A DNA stretch of 64,000 nucleotides from Candidatus Nanopelagicales bacterium (GCA_030827125.1 JAURFD010000003.1:129607-193606); one strand, 5' to 3'. Positions 10,736 to 19,620 are shown, counted from the stretch's first letter. The notes: a model not told the origin generated them from the sequence alone. Numbers and translations: made by a program.

Positions 10736-11544
10736 GCGCTGAGCCCGGGACCTTTGCCACCCACAGCACGGGCGCTCGACAGACGCGCCCGCGTCGCCGC
10801 CTCAGCACCGGCCCGCGATGCGTGGCCGGCACGACGCGACACGCCACCGGAGTAGCCGCCCCACCGTCCGCGCGCGGAAGACTCTCCGCGGTAGAACGTT
10901 TTCACCTCGGCCTCCTTGCTGCGCAAAACCAGAGCTCCGGTCGTGGCGATCGCCGCACCACCTTCGACGTCAGCGGGTAGGTCGACCCGCTGCCGCTCGG
11001 CCTCGGCCAACACTTCCTCGCGCGCCGTGGTCAGACGGTCGCCGATGCGATCGATGAACGCTCGATAGAACGCCGCGCGCGCCGTCTGGGCGGTGTGCGG
11101 CTTGCGCCAGCCATCGCGGGAAATGTAGTGATCGTCGCGCCACTCCCCCAGCGACAGCCAGGTCGTCGCGGACGACGTCATCTGGGTCGCGAGGGAGCCA
11201 AAGAGCGCCTCGACGAGTTCGATATCGCTGGGCATGCCATAGGCGATCACATAGGTCGAGTTGTGCGCGATGTCCATCTGCAGTGAATTGCAGTGCCCCA
11301 CCACGACGAACAGGCTGACCAGATGCGTGTTGGCGCGCTTGCCACGCTCCCCAATCGTGATCGTCACCCGGGTCGGCTGCTCCCGCGCTTCTCGTCGAGC
11401 GGTGAGTGCACGTGCTACCGCGAGATCGACGCTGGCCTGGGTCGCGAGAGCCTGTGCCTTCGCGAGATAGGCCTCAGCCTCATGGGGGTTGTCGCTGCGC
11501 TCGGCCTTGGTGAGCAACGCAGCGATGCGATTGAGGTGGCTCAT
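10732..11544 (-). CDS. DUF2786 domain-containing protein
   Basis: A 270-residue protein whose N-terminal 40 residues match DUF2786 (helical; AALLTKAERSDNPHEAEAYLAKAQ). A middle domain of unknown fold follows (about 55-190), then a basic, Gly/Ser/Arg-rich tail that ends in low-complexity sequence and could bind nucleic acid. The start codon overlaps the stop of the TIGR04338 gene by 4 bases, so the two form a coupled pair. The role is unknown; DUF2786 also occurs in phage proteins. Confidence 0.8.
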   Translation of the reverse strand: MSHLNRIAALLTKAERSDNPHEAEAYLAKAQALATQASVDLAVARALTARREAREQPTRVTITIGERGKRANTHLVSLFVVVGHCNSLQMDIAHNSTYVIAYGMPSDIELVEALFGSLATQMTSSATTWLSLGEWRDDHYISRDGWRKPHTAQTARAAFYRAFIDRIGDRLTTAREEVLAEAERQRVDLPADVEGGAAIATTGALVLRSKEAEVKTFYRGESSARGRWGGYSGGVSRRAGHASRAGAEAATRARLSSARAVGGKGPGLSA

Positions 11545-12053
11545 GCCGCCACCTCCGCACCAGTCAGGGGAACGCCGGCGCTGTCCAGGCCGGCCCGCAG
11601 CAGCAGAGCGGCCGACGGCGAGATCGCATGCTGGTAGAGCCGGATCAGCGCGCCGCAGAAGCGTGGGCCATGCGCCGGGTCATCCGCCGACCACACCAGG
11701 TGATGGGCGACCTCATGGAGCACGACCGTCTCGCGGGCGGCCCAGCGCTGCCCGGGGAGACCGGTGAGTGGGATCGCAATGACGCCGCCCGACCCCGGCT
11801 CATAGTGGGCTCGGCTGCTGCCGGCCCTCTCGCGCACCAGCACCGGGCCGACATCGGGCCACCGCTCCTGCACGGGGGCGAGGCGGAGCACGGAGTCGAC
11901 GTACGCCTGGATGGACACGAGGTCAGCGAAGTGCCGCTCGGCGGGCACATCGAGCGTGGAACCAAAGAAGTCGACGCGGCCACCCGCCTCGAGTGTCGAG
12001 CGCAACTGGTCCTCCGCGGCGTAGACGGCGGAACGATGCTGGTCCCGTGGCAT
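11541..12053 (-). CDS. TIGR04338 family putative metallohydrolase
   Basis: A 170-residue protein with the zincin motif HEVAHH (His113, Glu114, His117) and a likely third ligand His128 in DPAHGPRF, so a zinc peptidase-like active site is expected. It matches the actinobacterial TIGR04338 family, usually found beside a DUF2786 gene as here. It starts six bases after the hexamer TAAGTT and is probably leaderless. It diverges from the AAA/VWA pair, with 92 bases between the starts. Confidence 0.85.
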   Translation of the reverse strand: MPRDQHRSAVYAAEDQLRSTLEAGGRVDFFGSTLDVPAERHFADLVSIQAYVDSVLRLAPVQERWPDVGPVLVRERAGSSRAHYEPGSGGVIAIPLTGLPGQRWAARETVVLHEVAHHLVWSADDPAHGPRFCGALIRLYQHAISPSAALLLRAGLDSAGVPLTGAEVAA

Positions 12054-12059
12054 GCACCC

Positions 12060-12065
12060 AACTTA
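12060..12065 (-). promoter_or_regulatory. -10 hexamer for the TIGR04338-DUF2786 pair
   Basis: TAAGTT on the minus strand, then six bases, then the ATG at 12053. Confidence 0.55.
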
Positions 12066-12133
12066 CGGTGCCGGTCCGACGAGGCAAACGTGCCGCGCCC
12101 GACCTGTGGATAGCCGCATCGAGCCACCTGACG

Positions 12134-12139
12134 TACGGT
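12134..12139 (+). promoter_or_regulatory. -10 hexamer for the AAA-VWA pair
   Basis: TACGGT, then six bases, then the ATG at 12146. Confidence 0.55.
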
Positions 12140-12145
12140 CCCTGT

Positions 12146-13570
12146 ATGAGCAGCCGTCCCCCCGCCGTTCCCGGCGACCTGCCCCGCGCCCTCGGCGACC
12201 TGCGTGCCAGCGGCTACGAGCCGCGCACGGTCAAGGAGGAGATCCGCGCCAACCTCGTGGCCCGCCTGGCCGCGGGCGAGCCGAGTCTGCCGGGAATCGT
12301 CGGCTTCGACGACACGGTCGTGCCGCAGGTCGAACGCGCACTCCTCGCCGGTCACGACTTCGTCCTCCTCGGCGAGCGCGGCCAAGGCAAGACGCGACTG
12401 CTGCGCACGATCGCCGGGCTGCTCGACGAGTGGACGCCCGTCATCGAGGGCTCGGAGGTCAACGACGATCCCCTCGCGCCGGTGAGCGCCTACGGCGTAC
12501 GTACGGTGGGCGAACTCGGTGATGCCACACCGGTGACGTGGCGCCATCGCAGCGAACGCTACGGCGAGAAGTTGGCTACGCCCGACACCTCGGTGGGCGA
12601 TCTCATCGGGGACGTCGATCCGGTGAAGGTGGCCGAGGGCCGCACGCTCGGCGACCCCGAGACGATTCACTTCGGTCTCGTGCCACGCACCAACCGCGGC
12701 ATCCTCGCGATCAACGAGCTCCCCGACCTTGCCGAGCGCATCCAGGTCTCGCTGCTCAACGTGTTGGAGGAGCGCGATATCCAGGTGCGCGGCTACACCC
12801 TTCGGTTGCCGCTCGATCTGCTCGTCGTCGCGAGCGCCAACCCCGAGGACTACACCAATCGCGGGCGCATCATCACCCCGATGAAGGATCGCTTCGGCGC
12901 TGAGATCACCACGCATTACCCCTACGACGTGGCCCACGAGGTCGACCTCATCGCGCAGGAGGCCGACATGGTCGCTGTGGTGCCCCGTCACCTCATGGAG
13001 GTGATGGCGCGCTTCACGCGGCTGGTCCGCGAATCCGGTGCCGTCGACCAGCGCAGCGGCGTATCCGCCCGCTTCGCCATCGCCGGGGTCGAGGCGCTCT
13101 CGGGTGCAGCGCTGCGCCGCGCGGCCATCACCGATGACGTGCCGGTGGCGCGGATCGGTGACCTAGTGAGCGTCGTTCCCACCCTGCGCGGCAAAGTCGA
13201 GTTCGAGGTGAGCGAGGAGGGCCGCGAGGAAGAGGTCCTCATCCACCTCGCGCGCAAGGCCACCGCCGAGACCTTCCGTCGCCGCGTCGGTGGCTTCGAC
13301 CTCACCCCGCTTATCGGCGTACTCGACGAGGGTGGGTCGATCGAAACCGGTGACCTTGTCCCCGGTCCGGCACTGCTCACCGCGGGTGGACCCTTCGAGG
13401 GTCTGGGCGGGCTCGTCGCGGCACTCGAGGGCGGGGATGCCGAACCCACTCCGGGCATCGCGGCCGCGTGTTTGGAGATGGCGCTGGAGGGCCTGTGGCT
13501 CACCCGCCGCATCGACAAGGACGAGGATGCGGGCCGGGTCCGCTACGGCGTCACGGAGTCGGCGGACTAG
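12146..13570 (+). CDS. MoxR/Mg-chelatase-like AAA+ ATPase
   Basis: A 474-residue AAA+ protein of the Mg-chelatase ChlI/MoxR clade. Walker A is GERGQGKT (76-83), Walker B lies in GILAINELPDL, and the sensor region contains VVASANPEDYTNRGRIITPMKDRF. A helical lid of about 150 residues follows. The partner VWA gene starts one base after its TAG, so the two products very likely form a complex, as in chelatase-type or MoxR-VWA pairs. The same pair exists in Mycobacterium tuberculosis (Rv0958-Rv0959), where it is annotated as magnesium chelatase. No tetrapyrrole gene is nearby, so a metal-insertion role is doubtful and a protein-remodelling role seems more likely (inference). Confidence 0.88.
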   Translation: MSSRPPAVPGDLPRALGDLRASGYEPRTVKEEIRANLVARLAAGEPSLPGIVGFDDTVVPQVERALLAGHDFVLLGERGQGKTRLLRTIAGLLDEWTPVIEGSEVNDDPLAPVSAYGVRTVGELGDATPVTWRHRSERYGEKLATPDTSVGDLIGDVDPVKVAEGRTLGDPETIHFGLVPRTNRGILAINELPDLAERIQVSLLNVLEERDIQVRGYTLRLPLDLLVVASANPEDYTNRGRIITPMKDRFGAEITTHYPYDVAHEVDLIAQEADMVAVVPRHLMEVMARFTRLVRESGAVDQRSGVSARFAIAGVEALSGAALRRAAITDDVPVARIGDLVSVVPTLRGKVEFEVSEEGREEEVLIHLARKATAETFRRRVGGFDLTPLIGVLDEGGSIETGDLVPGPALLTAGGPFEGLGGLVAALEGGDAEPTPGIAAACLEMALEGLWLTRRIDKDEDAGRVRYGVTESAD

Positions 13571-15514
13571 ATGCGCTACCGCTACGGCGCCTTCCACGGC
13601 GGACCGGATCCGCTGGCCGCGCCGATCGATGCCGGGGCCGCTGTCGACGCCCTGGGGGACCGACTGCTCGATGGATCGTCCGTGCGCGATGCGCTCCGTG
13701 ATCTGCTGCGCCGTGGCATGGACGGCATGCGCGGTCTCGACGACTGGCGTCAGCGACTGCAGCAGCGTCGTCGAGAGTTGCAGCAATCGGGGCGGCTCGA
13801 TGGGCTGATCGAGCAGGTACGTGAGCACCTAGACGCGGCGATCGAGCATGAGCGCAACGCGCTCTTCCCTGAGCCGTCCGACGACGCGCGCTTCCGCGAG
13901 GCGCAACTCGACATGCTGCCCGACGATACTGCGCAGGCGGTGCGTGAGTTGAGTGACTACGACTGGCGCTCTGATGAGGCACGCGCGGAATACCAGGCCA
14001 TTCGCGATCTCCTGCAGCGCGACGTCCTCGATCAACAGTTCCGGCAGATGTCCCAGGCCCTGCAAAATCCGGGGAGTCCCGAGGCTCAGCAGGCGGTCAA
14101 GGACATGATGGCCGACCTCAACGAGCTGCTCGACAAGCACCGACGCGGCGAGGACACCGAGCAGGACTTCGCGGACTTCATGGATAAGCACGGTGATCTC
14201 TTCCCGGACAATCCGCAGTCCTTGGCCGAGTTGCTCGACGATCTCGCCCGGCGCGCGGCGGCGATGCAACGCATGCTCGACTCGATGTCACCCGAGCAGC
14301 GGGCCGAACTCGCCGGACTGATGGAACAGGCCTGGCAGGACATGGATCTGGCCCGCGAGATGGCGCAGTTGCAGGACCATCTGCGGGCCCTGCGCCCGGA
14401 CCTGCCCTGGAACGGTCGGCAGCGCATGGACGGTGAACAGGGCATGGGGTTGCCCGACGCCACCGAGGCCCTCGCCGAACTCGCCGACCTCGAGGCGCTG
14501 TCCGCCCAACTCGGGCAGGACTACCCCGGTGCCACCCTGGACGACGTCGATGTTGAGGCGGTTGAGCGTGCCCTGGGTCGGTCGGCGGTCGATGACATCG
14601 AGCGGCTGCGTGAGATCGAGCGGCAACTGCGCGAGCAGGGCTACCTCACCGAGCGCATGGAGCTGTCCCCCAAGGCGATTCGCCGCATCGGACGCACCGC
14701 TCTCCGGCGAGTCTTCGGCGACCTCGATACCGGTCCACGCGGCGATCACGACGTGCGCGCGACAGGCGCATCAGGCGAACTGACTGGCGCGTCGCGCACG
14801 TGGGAGTTCGGCGACGAACAACCGCTGGACGTCGTACGCACGGTGGGCAACGCCGTACGCCGGTCGCTGGCGGAGGGCTCGCGGGAGATTCGCCTACTGT
14901 CCGAGGACTTCGAGGTGCGTGAGACAGAGACGCGCACTCGCGCAGCGGTCGCCCTCCTCGTCGATCAATCCTTCTCCATGGTGATGAACGACACCTGGCG
15001 CGCTGCCAAAACGACAGCGCTGGCCCTGCACTCCCTCGCGAGCACAGCGTTCCCCCTCGACGCCATGGAGGTCATCGCCTTCTCCAATCTCGCCCGAACC
15101 GTGCGACCGGATGAACTCGTCGATCTTGCGGCCTCGGAGATCCAGGGCACCAACTTGCACCACGCCCTGCTGCTCGCCGAACAGTTCTTCAACCGTCATC
15201 ATGATGCTGAGCCGGTCTGCCTCGTGGTCACCGATGGCGAACCGACGGCGCATCTGCTCGAGGGTGGCGACTGGTGGTTCAACTGGCCACCGGATCGCGA
15301 GACCGTGGAGTTGGCGGTCCAGCAGGTCGACCGACTGACGCGCCAGGGCATCCCGATCTCGTGGTTCCGGCTGGGCGATGAACCGCGGCTGGCGAGGTTC
15401 CTCGACGCGATGGCGCGGCGTGGCGGGGGGCGGGTGTTCGCCGCAGACGGTGATCGGCTCGGTGACTACGTCGTGACCGACTACGTGCGCTCACGCTCGC
15501 GCGGTCGCCGCTAA
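13571..15514 (+). CDS. VWA domain protein, partner of the AAA+ ATPase
   Basis: A 647-residue protein. The first 400 residues are mostly helical and charged, with likely coiled coils and a run rich in Gln, Asp, Glu and Leu (about 100-260). A von Willebrand A domain begins near residue 460 with the metal site DQSFS (Asp465), and the later TDGEPTAH holds the third metal residue. This layout, helical arm plus C-terminal VWA, is that of MoxR partner proteins that bind a target and deliver it to the ATPase ring. It is co-translated with the ATPase gene (TAG directly followed by ATG). Confidence 0.88.
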   Translation: MRYRYGAFHGGPDPLAAPIDAGAAVDALGDRLLDGSSVRDALRDLLRRGMDGMRGLDDWRQRLQQRRRELQQSGRLDGLIEQVREHLDAAIEHERNALFPEPSDDARFREAQLDMLPDDTAQAVRELSDYDWRSDEARAEYQAIRDLLQRDVLDQQFRQMSQALQNPGSPEAQQAVKDMMADLNELLDKHRRGEDTEQDFADFMDKHGDLFPDNPQSLAELLDDLARRAAAMQRMLDSMSPEQRAELAGLMEQAWQDMDLAREMAQLQDHLRALRPDLPWNGRQRMDGEQGMGLPDATEALAELADLEALSAQLGQDYPGATLDDVDVEAVERALGRSAVDDIERLREIERQLREQGYLTERMELSPKAIRRIGRTALRRVFGDLDTGPRGDHDVRATGASGELTGASRTWEFGDEQPLDVVRTVGNAVRRSLAEGSREIRLLSEDFEVRETETRTRAAVALLVDQSFSMVMNDTWRAAKTTALALHSLASTAFPLDAMEVIAFSNLARTVRPDELVDLAASEIQGTNLHHALLLAEQFFNRHHDAEPVCLVVTDGEPTAHLLEGGDWWFNWPPDRETVELAVQQVDRLTRQGIPISWFRLGDEPRLARFLDAMARRGGGRVFAADGDRLGDYVVTDYVRSRSRGRR

Positions 15515-15522
15515 ACCGCCTC

Positions 15523-15584
15523 CGCAAGCCGACGATTTTTCGACCAAACGCGCCATGTTTTCGTCGAAATTGCGTCGGCTTGCG
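15523..15584. repeat. 62-nt nested palindrome after the VWA gene
   Basis: The outer arms CGCAAGCCGACG (15523-15534) and its perfect complement (15573-15584) enclose a second, imperfect hairpin (TTTCGAC with GTCGAAA) and an AAAC/GTTT pair around the centre. It can fold into a long rod and may terminate the AAA-VWA transcript. The size and layout also resemble dispersed REP-type elements. Confidence 0.7.
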
Positions 15585-15643
15585 AGGATGAGGTGGTCGG
15601 GCGATGCAAGTCGGCCTCCCGGGCCGACGTAGGCTGATCGATC

Positions 15644-16906
15644 GTGCGTCATCGCCTCCCGCTGCTCAAGGACCTGCCGGTCGAGGTAGCGGTCTTGGCG
15701 AGCATCGCCTTCTTCGTCGCGCTGGGCTTCGGCATCGTGATCCCGTCGATCCCGATCTTCGCCGAATCCTTCGGGGTGACCGCCTTGGCGGCGTCCGCCG
15801 TCGTCTCGGCGTTCGCTCTGATGCGGTTCATCTCCTCGCCGTTCGCCGGCAGTCTCACCAACCGGCTCGGCGAGCGGCGCATCCTCGCGACCGGCCTGGC
15901 GATCGTGGCGGTTTCCAGTGCGCTGGCGGGCCTGTCGCAAAGTTATGTGCAGCTACTCGTGCTGCGCGGCATCGGCGGTATCGGGTCGTCTATGTTCACC
16001 GTGTCAGCGATGGCGCTGCTGCTCCGCGTGGTCGACGCTGATCAGCGCGGCCGCGCTGCTGCTGCCTGGCAGGGTGGCTTTCTCGTCGGTGGCGTCGCGG
16101 GCCCGGCGGTCGGCGGGCTGGTCCTCGCGGTATCGATTCGCGCACCCTTCTTTTTCTACGCGGGCACCCTCGCCGTGGCCACCGTCGTGGCGCTGGTGTT
16201 CCTGTCCCCCGCGCGCATCGCCGCTCGAGAGGCGGCGGTCGAGTCGCACGATGCAGGTGAAGCGGTCGTGCCGCCAAAATCCGGGTGGCCCGAACTCCGT
16301 GACGCCTTGCGCAGCGGCGCCTACCGGGCCGCGCTCGCGGTCAACCTCACGACGGGACTGGCCACCTTCGGCCTGCGGTCGGCGATCATTCCCCTCTTCG
16401 TCATCGAAGGTCTGCAGCAGGGCCCGAGCCTGTCCGGATGGGCCTTCCTCGTCGCGGCCGGCGTACAGGCAATCACCCTGCTCCCCGCTGGACGGATCAC
16501 CGACACCCGTGGTCGCCGGCCCTCGATGATCATGGGGACCGTCGCGACCGTGGTCGGCATGCTCCTGCTCGTTTTCGACGATCTGTCGACAGGTTCACTC
16601 GGCGTCGCGATTACTATCTTCTTCCTCAGCATGGCGGTGCTCGGTGTCGGGACGGCGTTCCTCGGGTCGGCGCCGTCAGCGGTCGTCGGCGACATCATGG
16701 GTGGCCGACGCGGCGGCATCGTCGTGGCGACGTTCCAGATGGTGTCGGACTTCGGCGCCATCATCGGCCCGCTCATCGGCGGACTCATGCTCGACCTCTA
16801 CGGCTTCGACTGGGCGTTCGCGCTCGGTGCCGCGGTGGCGGCGATCGCGCTGATCTTCGTGGTGCGGATGCCGGAGACTCTGCGCCGCACCCCCGCCGAC
16901 TCCTGA
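15644..16906 (+). CDS. MFS transporter
   Basis: Major facilitator permease of 420 residues with twelve hydrophobic helices. The loop between helices 2 and 3 carries the MFS motif A region GSLTNRLGERR, and the start of the second half carries a related GRITDTRGRRP, so both repeats are intact. The short N-terminus and overall pattern suggest a drug or sugar-type proton antiporter; the substrate is unknown. GTG 15644 lies eight bases after TAGGCT, a likely -10. Confidence 0.88.
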   Translation: MRHRLPLLKDLPVEVAVLASIAFFVALGFGIVIPSIPIFAESFGVTALAASAVVSAFALMRFISSPFAGSLTNRLGERRILATGLAIVAVSSALAGLSQSYVQLLVLRGIGGIGSSMFTVSAMALLLRVVDADQRGRAAAAWQGGFLVGGVAGPAVGGLVLAVSIRAPFFFYAGTLAVATVVALVFLSPARIAAREAAVESHDAGEAVVPPKSGWPELRDALRSGAYRAALAVNLTTGLATFGLRSAIIPLFVIEGLQQGPSLSGWAFLVAAGVQAITLLPAGRITDTRGRRPSMIMGTVATVVGMLLLVFDDLSTGSLGVAITIFFLSMAVLGVGTAFLGSAPSAVVGDIMGGRRGGIVVATFQMVSDFGAIIGPLIGGLMLDLYGFDWAFALGAAVAAIALIFVVRMPETLRRTPADS

Positions 16907-16925
16907 GAATCCCCCATGACGCACT

Positions 16926-16977
16926 TGTACGCGATAACGAGGACTACGTGGCGCGCTCACTCTCGTTATCGCGTACA
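16926..16977. repeat. Palindromic repeat, copy A
   Basis: The 15-nt arm GTACGCGATAACGAG (16927-16941) is perfectly complemented at 16962-16976 across a 20-nt spacer; one more T-A pair closes the stem outside. Copy B at 18190-18239 matches in 47 of 50 bases including the spacer, and has the same orientation. Copy A lies after the MFS gene and before the AbiEi/DUF559-like gene. Confidence 0.9.
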
Positions 16978-17052
16978 CACGTGAACTCGGTCGGTATCCA
17001 CAGGCAGGTTTTCTCACTTCCGTGGTACGTGATCTGACGTGACGATGTCACG

Positions 17053-18126
17053 GTGGCCCGCCAAGAGATTCGTGACACGAGCGCCGCCCTCAGCGCAGTG
17101 TTCGGCAACGCCACCTTCACCGTCGACCAAGCAGCGCAATGCGGGGTATCCGCGAGTCGGCTGCAGTCCGCGGCTCGCGCCGGAGCGCTCGTTCGGCTTC
17201 GGAAGGGCCACTATCGACTAGCGCCGGTGGGGTTGCGGCCCGGTACTGTTGATTCGAGTTCTGCGGAGCGAGGACTCACGGTGGAGGACGCCCTGCGACT
17301 TGTCGATCGACTTGAGCGTCTATGCCAATTGGGGGTGCCGGCGTGCGTGGGGGAGCGAACCGCCCATGGACTTTGGGGTGGGCCCTCGTGGGGCTTCCAC
17401 ATCTCTGCGTGGCCCATCGTCATGGTCCCCCACGGTTGGGGGCTGCGTCGCGGGGTCGTGGGCGGCGTACGGATTGTGGAGCGGTCGATCGACTCAGATC
17501 ACGTTCTGCGTCACCGATTTGCTGGTGTGGCAGCCGATCTTCCGATCGTGGATCCGCTCCTTGCTTCGCTGCAGGTCGCCGCGCGACCCGAAATGCCAAT
17601 CGGAGCGCGCGTGGCGAGCCTTCATGCAGGGCTGCGGCGCCAACTGAGTCTGAGCGAACGTGTTCCCGATCAAGGGCAGCACCTGTCCTATCTACTGGCC
17701 GACCCACAGCGACGGTCGGCACTTCTTGCTCAAGCGCAGACCCGGGCGACCCGAATGGACATCAAGGGGCGCCAGCGACTCTTGGCTGCACTCGCGATAG
17801 CCGACCCCCGCATCGAGAGTCTTCTCGAGTCCATCTCCTGGGCAGCATTTGTGGCCGCCGAATTAAGTCTTCCCGAGCCCCAAGCCGCGGTGCTGGGAGC
17901 AAGTGGACGCGAATACCGCGTGGATTTCTTGTTCGGCAAGAACGTCATCGGTGAGTGTGATGGCGCGATCAAGTACATGGACCCGAAGTCCCTGTGGCGG
18001 GAGAAGAAAAGACAAGAGGACCTCGAGCAAGCAGGCTTCGTCGTCGTGCGGTGGACCTGGGAGGAGATCGTCCATCACCCGGAGGTCGTCGTGGCGCGCA
18101 TCACGAGTGCTCTAGACCGTGCGTAG
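17053..18126 (+). CDS. AbiEi-like winged-helix plus DUF559-type endonuclease-fold protein
   Basis: A 357-residue protein. The N-terminal 70 residues form a winged-helix-like region seen in AbiEi antitoxins (residues 20-45 match the FTVDQAAQCGVSASRL type). The C-terminus has a PD-(D/E)XK nuclease pattern: Asp291, Glu301, Asp303 and Lys307 in the segments YRVDFLF and IGECDGAIKY, as in the Vsr/DUF559 group. Such proteins are common in actinobacteria and are thought to act in phage defence or toxin-antitoxin roles, but no AbiEii partner gene follows. Codon use is less GC-biased than in the neighbours, and codon 271 (17863-17865) is TTA. The gene is bracketed by two near-identical palindromes. GTG 17053 lacks a clear ribosome site. 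Confidence 0.75.
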   Translation: MARQEIRDTSAALSAVFGNATFTVDQAAQCGVSASRLQSAARAGALVRLRKGHYRLAPVGLRPGTVDSSSAERGLTVEDALRLVDRLERLCQLGVPACVGERTAHGLWGGPSWGFHISAWPIVMVPHGWGLRRGVVGGVRIVERSIDSDHVLRHRFAGVAADLPIVDPLLASLQVAARPEMPIGARVASLHAGLRRQLSLSERVPDQGQHLSYLLADPQRRSALLAQAQTRATRMDIKGRQRLLAALAIADPRIESLLESISWAAFVAAELSLPEPQAAVLGASGREYRVDFLFGKNVIGECDGAIKYMDPKSLWREKKRQEDLEQAGFVVVRWTWEEIVHHPEVVVARITSALDRA

Positions 18127-18189
18127 ATCGTGATCGGCGATCGCTTCATTGCTCAGACCCGCGCCGCGCTCGCGAGCGAGCGCACGTGC

Positions 18190-18239
18190 GTACGCGATAA
18201 CGAGGACTACGGGGCGCGCTAACCCTCGTTATCGCGTAC
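18190..18239. repeat. Palindromic repeat, copy B
   Basis: The same 15-nt arms as copy A (18190-18204 and 18225-18239) with a 20-nt spacer that differs in three bases. It lies between the convergent ends of the AbiEi/DUF559-like gene and the amidase gene, where it could also act as a terminator. Confidence 0.9.
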
Positions 18240-18252
18240 ACAAACCTCGGTG

Positions 18253-19620
18253 CTAGGCGAAGGCAGGGGCGACGCGTTGCCACGGTTTGGCGGACTCCAC
18301 CAACTCGGCGATCGACAGCAGCAGCGACTCACCGCCCGGCGCAGCCACCACCTGGGCCGCGACCGGGGTCCCTGCCTCCGGATGCACCCCCATCGGAATC
18401 GTGATGGCCGGGAATCCGGCGATATTCCAGGGCGCGGCAAAGGGCGCGTAGCGGATGTTGGCGAACATCGTCGCTGCCCATCCCCCGTCATGCCAGCGGC
18501 GCGACTCAATCGGCGGCTGAGCCAGCGCGGGGGTCACGAGGATGTCGTGACCGGCGAAATAGGCGAAGGCCTTGCGCCGCCAGGCCTCGCGCAGCCGCTC
18601 GCTCATGATCGGCGTACGCCGGACCAGTCGACCGAGGAGCGCATGCCGGCGCACGCGGGCCTCCAACTGCGATCGGTCGAGTAGATCTGCATCCGCGGCG
18701 GTGCCGGCGAACCATCGGGCCAGTCCCGCGACCGCTGCAGCATTGCCCGCGGGGTCCCAGGGAGACACCGGCTCATCCCGTTGCACATCGTGGCCCTCCC
18801 GGAGCAAGAGTGCGGCCAATTGCTCCGCCGCTGCTGCCCACGCCGGATCGAGGGCAACACCGGCGACTGGCGGCGTCGTTGAGAGACCGACATGGAGTCG
18901 GCGGTCCACCGACGCCACCCACGCGAGTTCCGGGTCAGCCGCCATAACGGAAAGCAGGAGTGCCGCATCCTCGACCGTCGTCGCCAACGCGCCGTTCTCA
19001 CTCATCGAGAACCAGTCATTCTCACCCAACTCTGCGGGGACGACACCGAGCCCGGGCTTGATCCCGATGAGTCCGGTGCACGCGGCCGGGATCCGAACAC
19101 TGCCCATGCCGTCGTTGCCATGGGCGATCGGCACCATGCCCGACGCCACCGCGGCGGCGGATCCGCCGCTGGATCCGCCCGGTGTCCGCGTGAGGTCCCA
19201 CGGATTGCGCGTGACACCGAAGACCGAATCGGTCGCGCCGAAGACGCAGAGTTCGGGAACGCGCGTGATGCCAACAACAACACCTCCCGCAGCACGAATA
19301 CGTTCAACGACCACATGATCCGCGGCCTGCGGTGCCCCATCGGTCGCGGCCGAGCCCACCCGCATTGGCTCACCTGCAACCGGCACGTTGTCCTTGATCG
19401 CCACGGGGACACCGGCGAGAGGCAACGAGGCGCGATCACTTCGCGCATCGACAGCTGCGGCCTCCGCGAGCGCTCGATCACCGCGAACCACCTGGAAGGC
19501 GTCGATATCCCCGTCACGCTGCGCGATCAGGTCCAACGACTCCTGCACGGCGACGACTGCTGTCACGCGACCGGCACGCACGGCCTCAGCGGTCACGGAC
19601 GCGGTCGGCATCGTGCTCAC
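18253..19620 (-). CDS. Amidase-signature family amidase
   Basis: Serine amidase of 455 residues. The catalytic set of the amidase-signature family is visible: Lys76 in VAIKDNVP, the cis-Ser in GGSSGGSAAA (149-157) and the nucleophile Ser174 in GNDGMGSVRIPA. It is not GatA, because no gatB or gatC is near and the C-terminus is of the general amidase type. The GTG start overlaps the metB stop by 4 bases (GTGA), so it is translated after metB. The substrate is unknown. Confidence 0.87.
   Translation of the reverse strand: MSTMPTASVTAEAVRAGRVTAVVAVQESLDLIAQRDGDIDAFQVVRGDRALAEAAAVDARSDRASLPLAGVPVAIKDNVPVAGEPMRVGSAATDGAPQAADHVVVERIRAAGGVVVGITRVPELCVFGATDSVFGVTRNPWDLTRTPGGSSGGSAAAVASGMVPIAHGNDGMGSVRIPAACTGLIGIKPGLGVVPAELGENDWFSMSENGALATTVEDAALLLSVMAADPELAWVASVDRRLHVGLSTTPPVAGVALDPAWAAAAEQLAALLLREGHDVQRDEPVSPWDPAGNAAAVAGLARWFAGTAADADLLDRSQLEARVRRHALLGRLVRRTPIMSERLREAWRRKAFAYFAGHDILVTPALAQPPIESRRWHDGGWAATMFANIRYAPFAAPWNIAGFPAITIPMGVHPEAGTPVAAQVVAAPGGESLLLSIAELVESAKPWQRVAPAFA

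Noticed and set aside
11645-12991. A 448-codon minus-strand frame over the AAA gene
   Set aside because: It lies opposite the AAA ATPase and overlaps the TIGR04338 gene in another frame; no protein family is seen.
13571-15514. Calling the AAA/VWA pair a magnesium chelatase
   Set aside because: No other chlorophyll or cobalamin gene is nearby, and the family is broader than chelatases, so only the complex is claimed.
16926-18239. Reading the two palindromes as a CRISPR array
   Set aside because: There are only two copies, 1264 bases apart, with a gene between, and each unit is itself a palindrome with a near-identical spacer.
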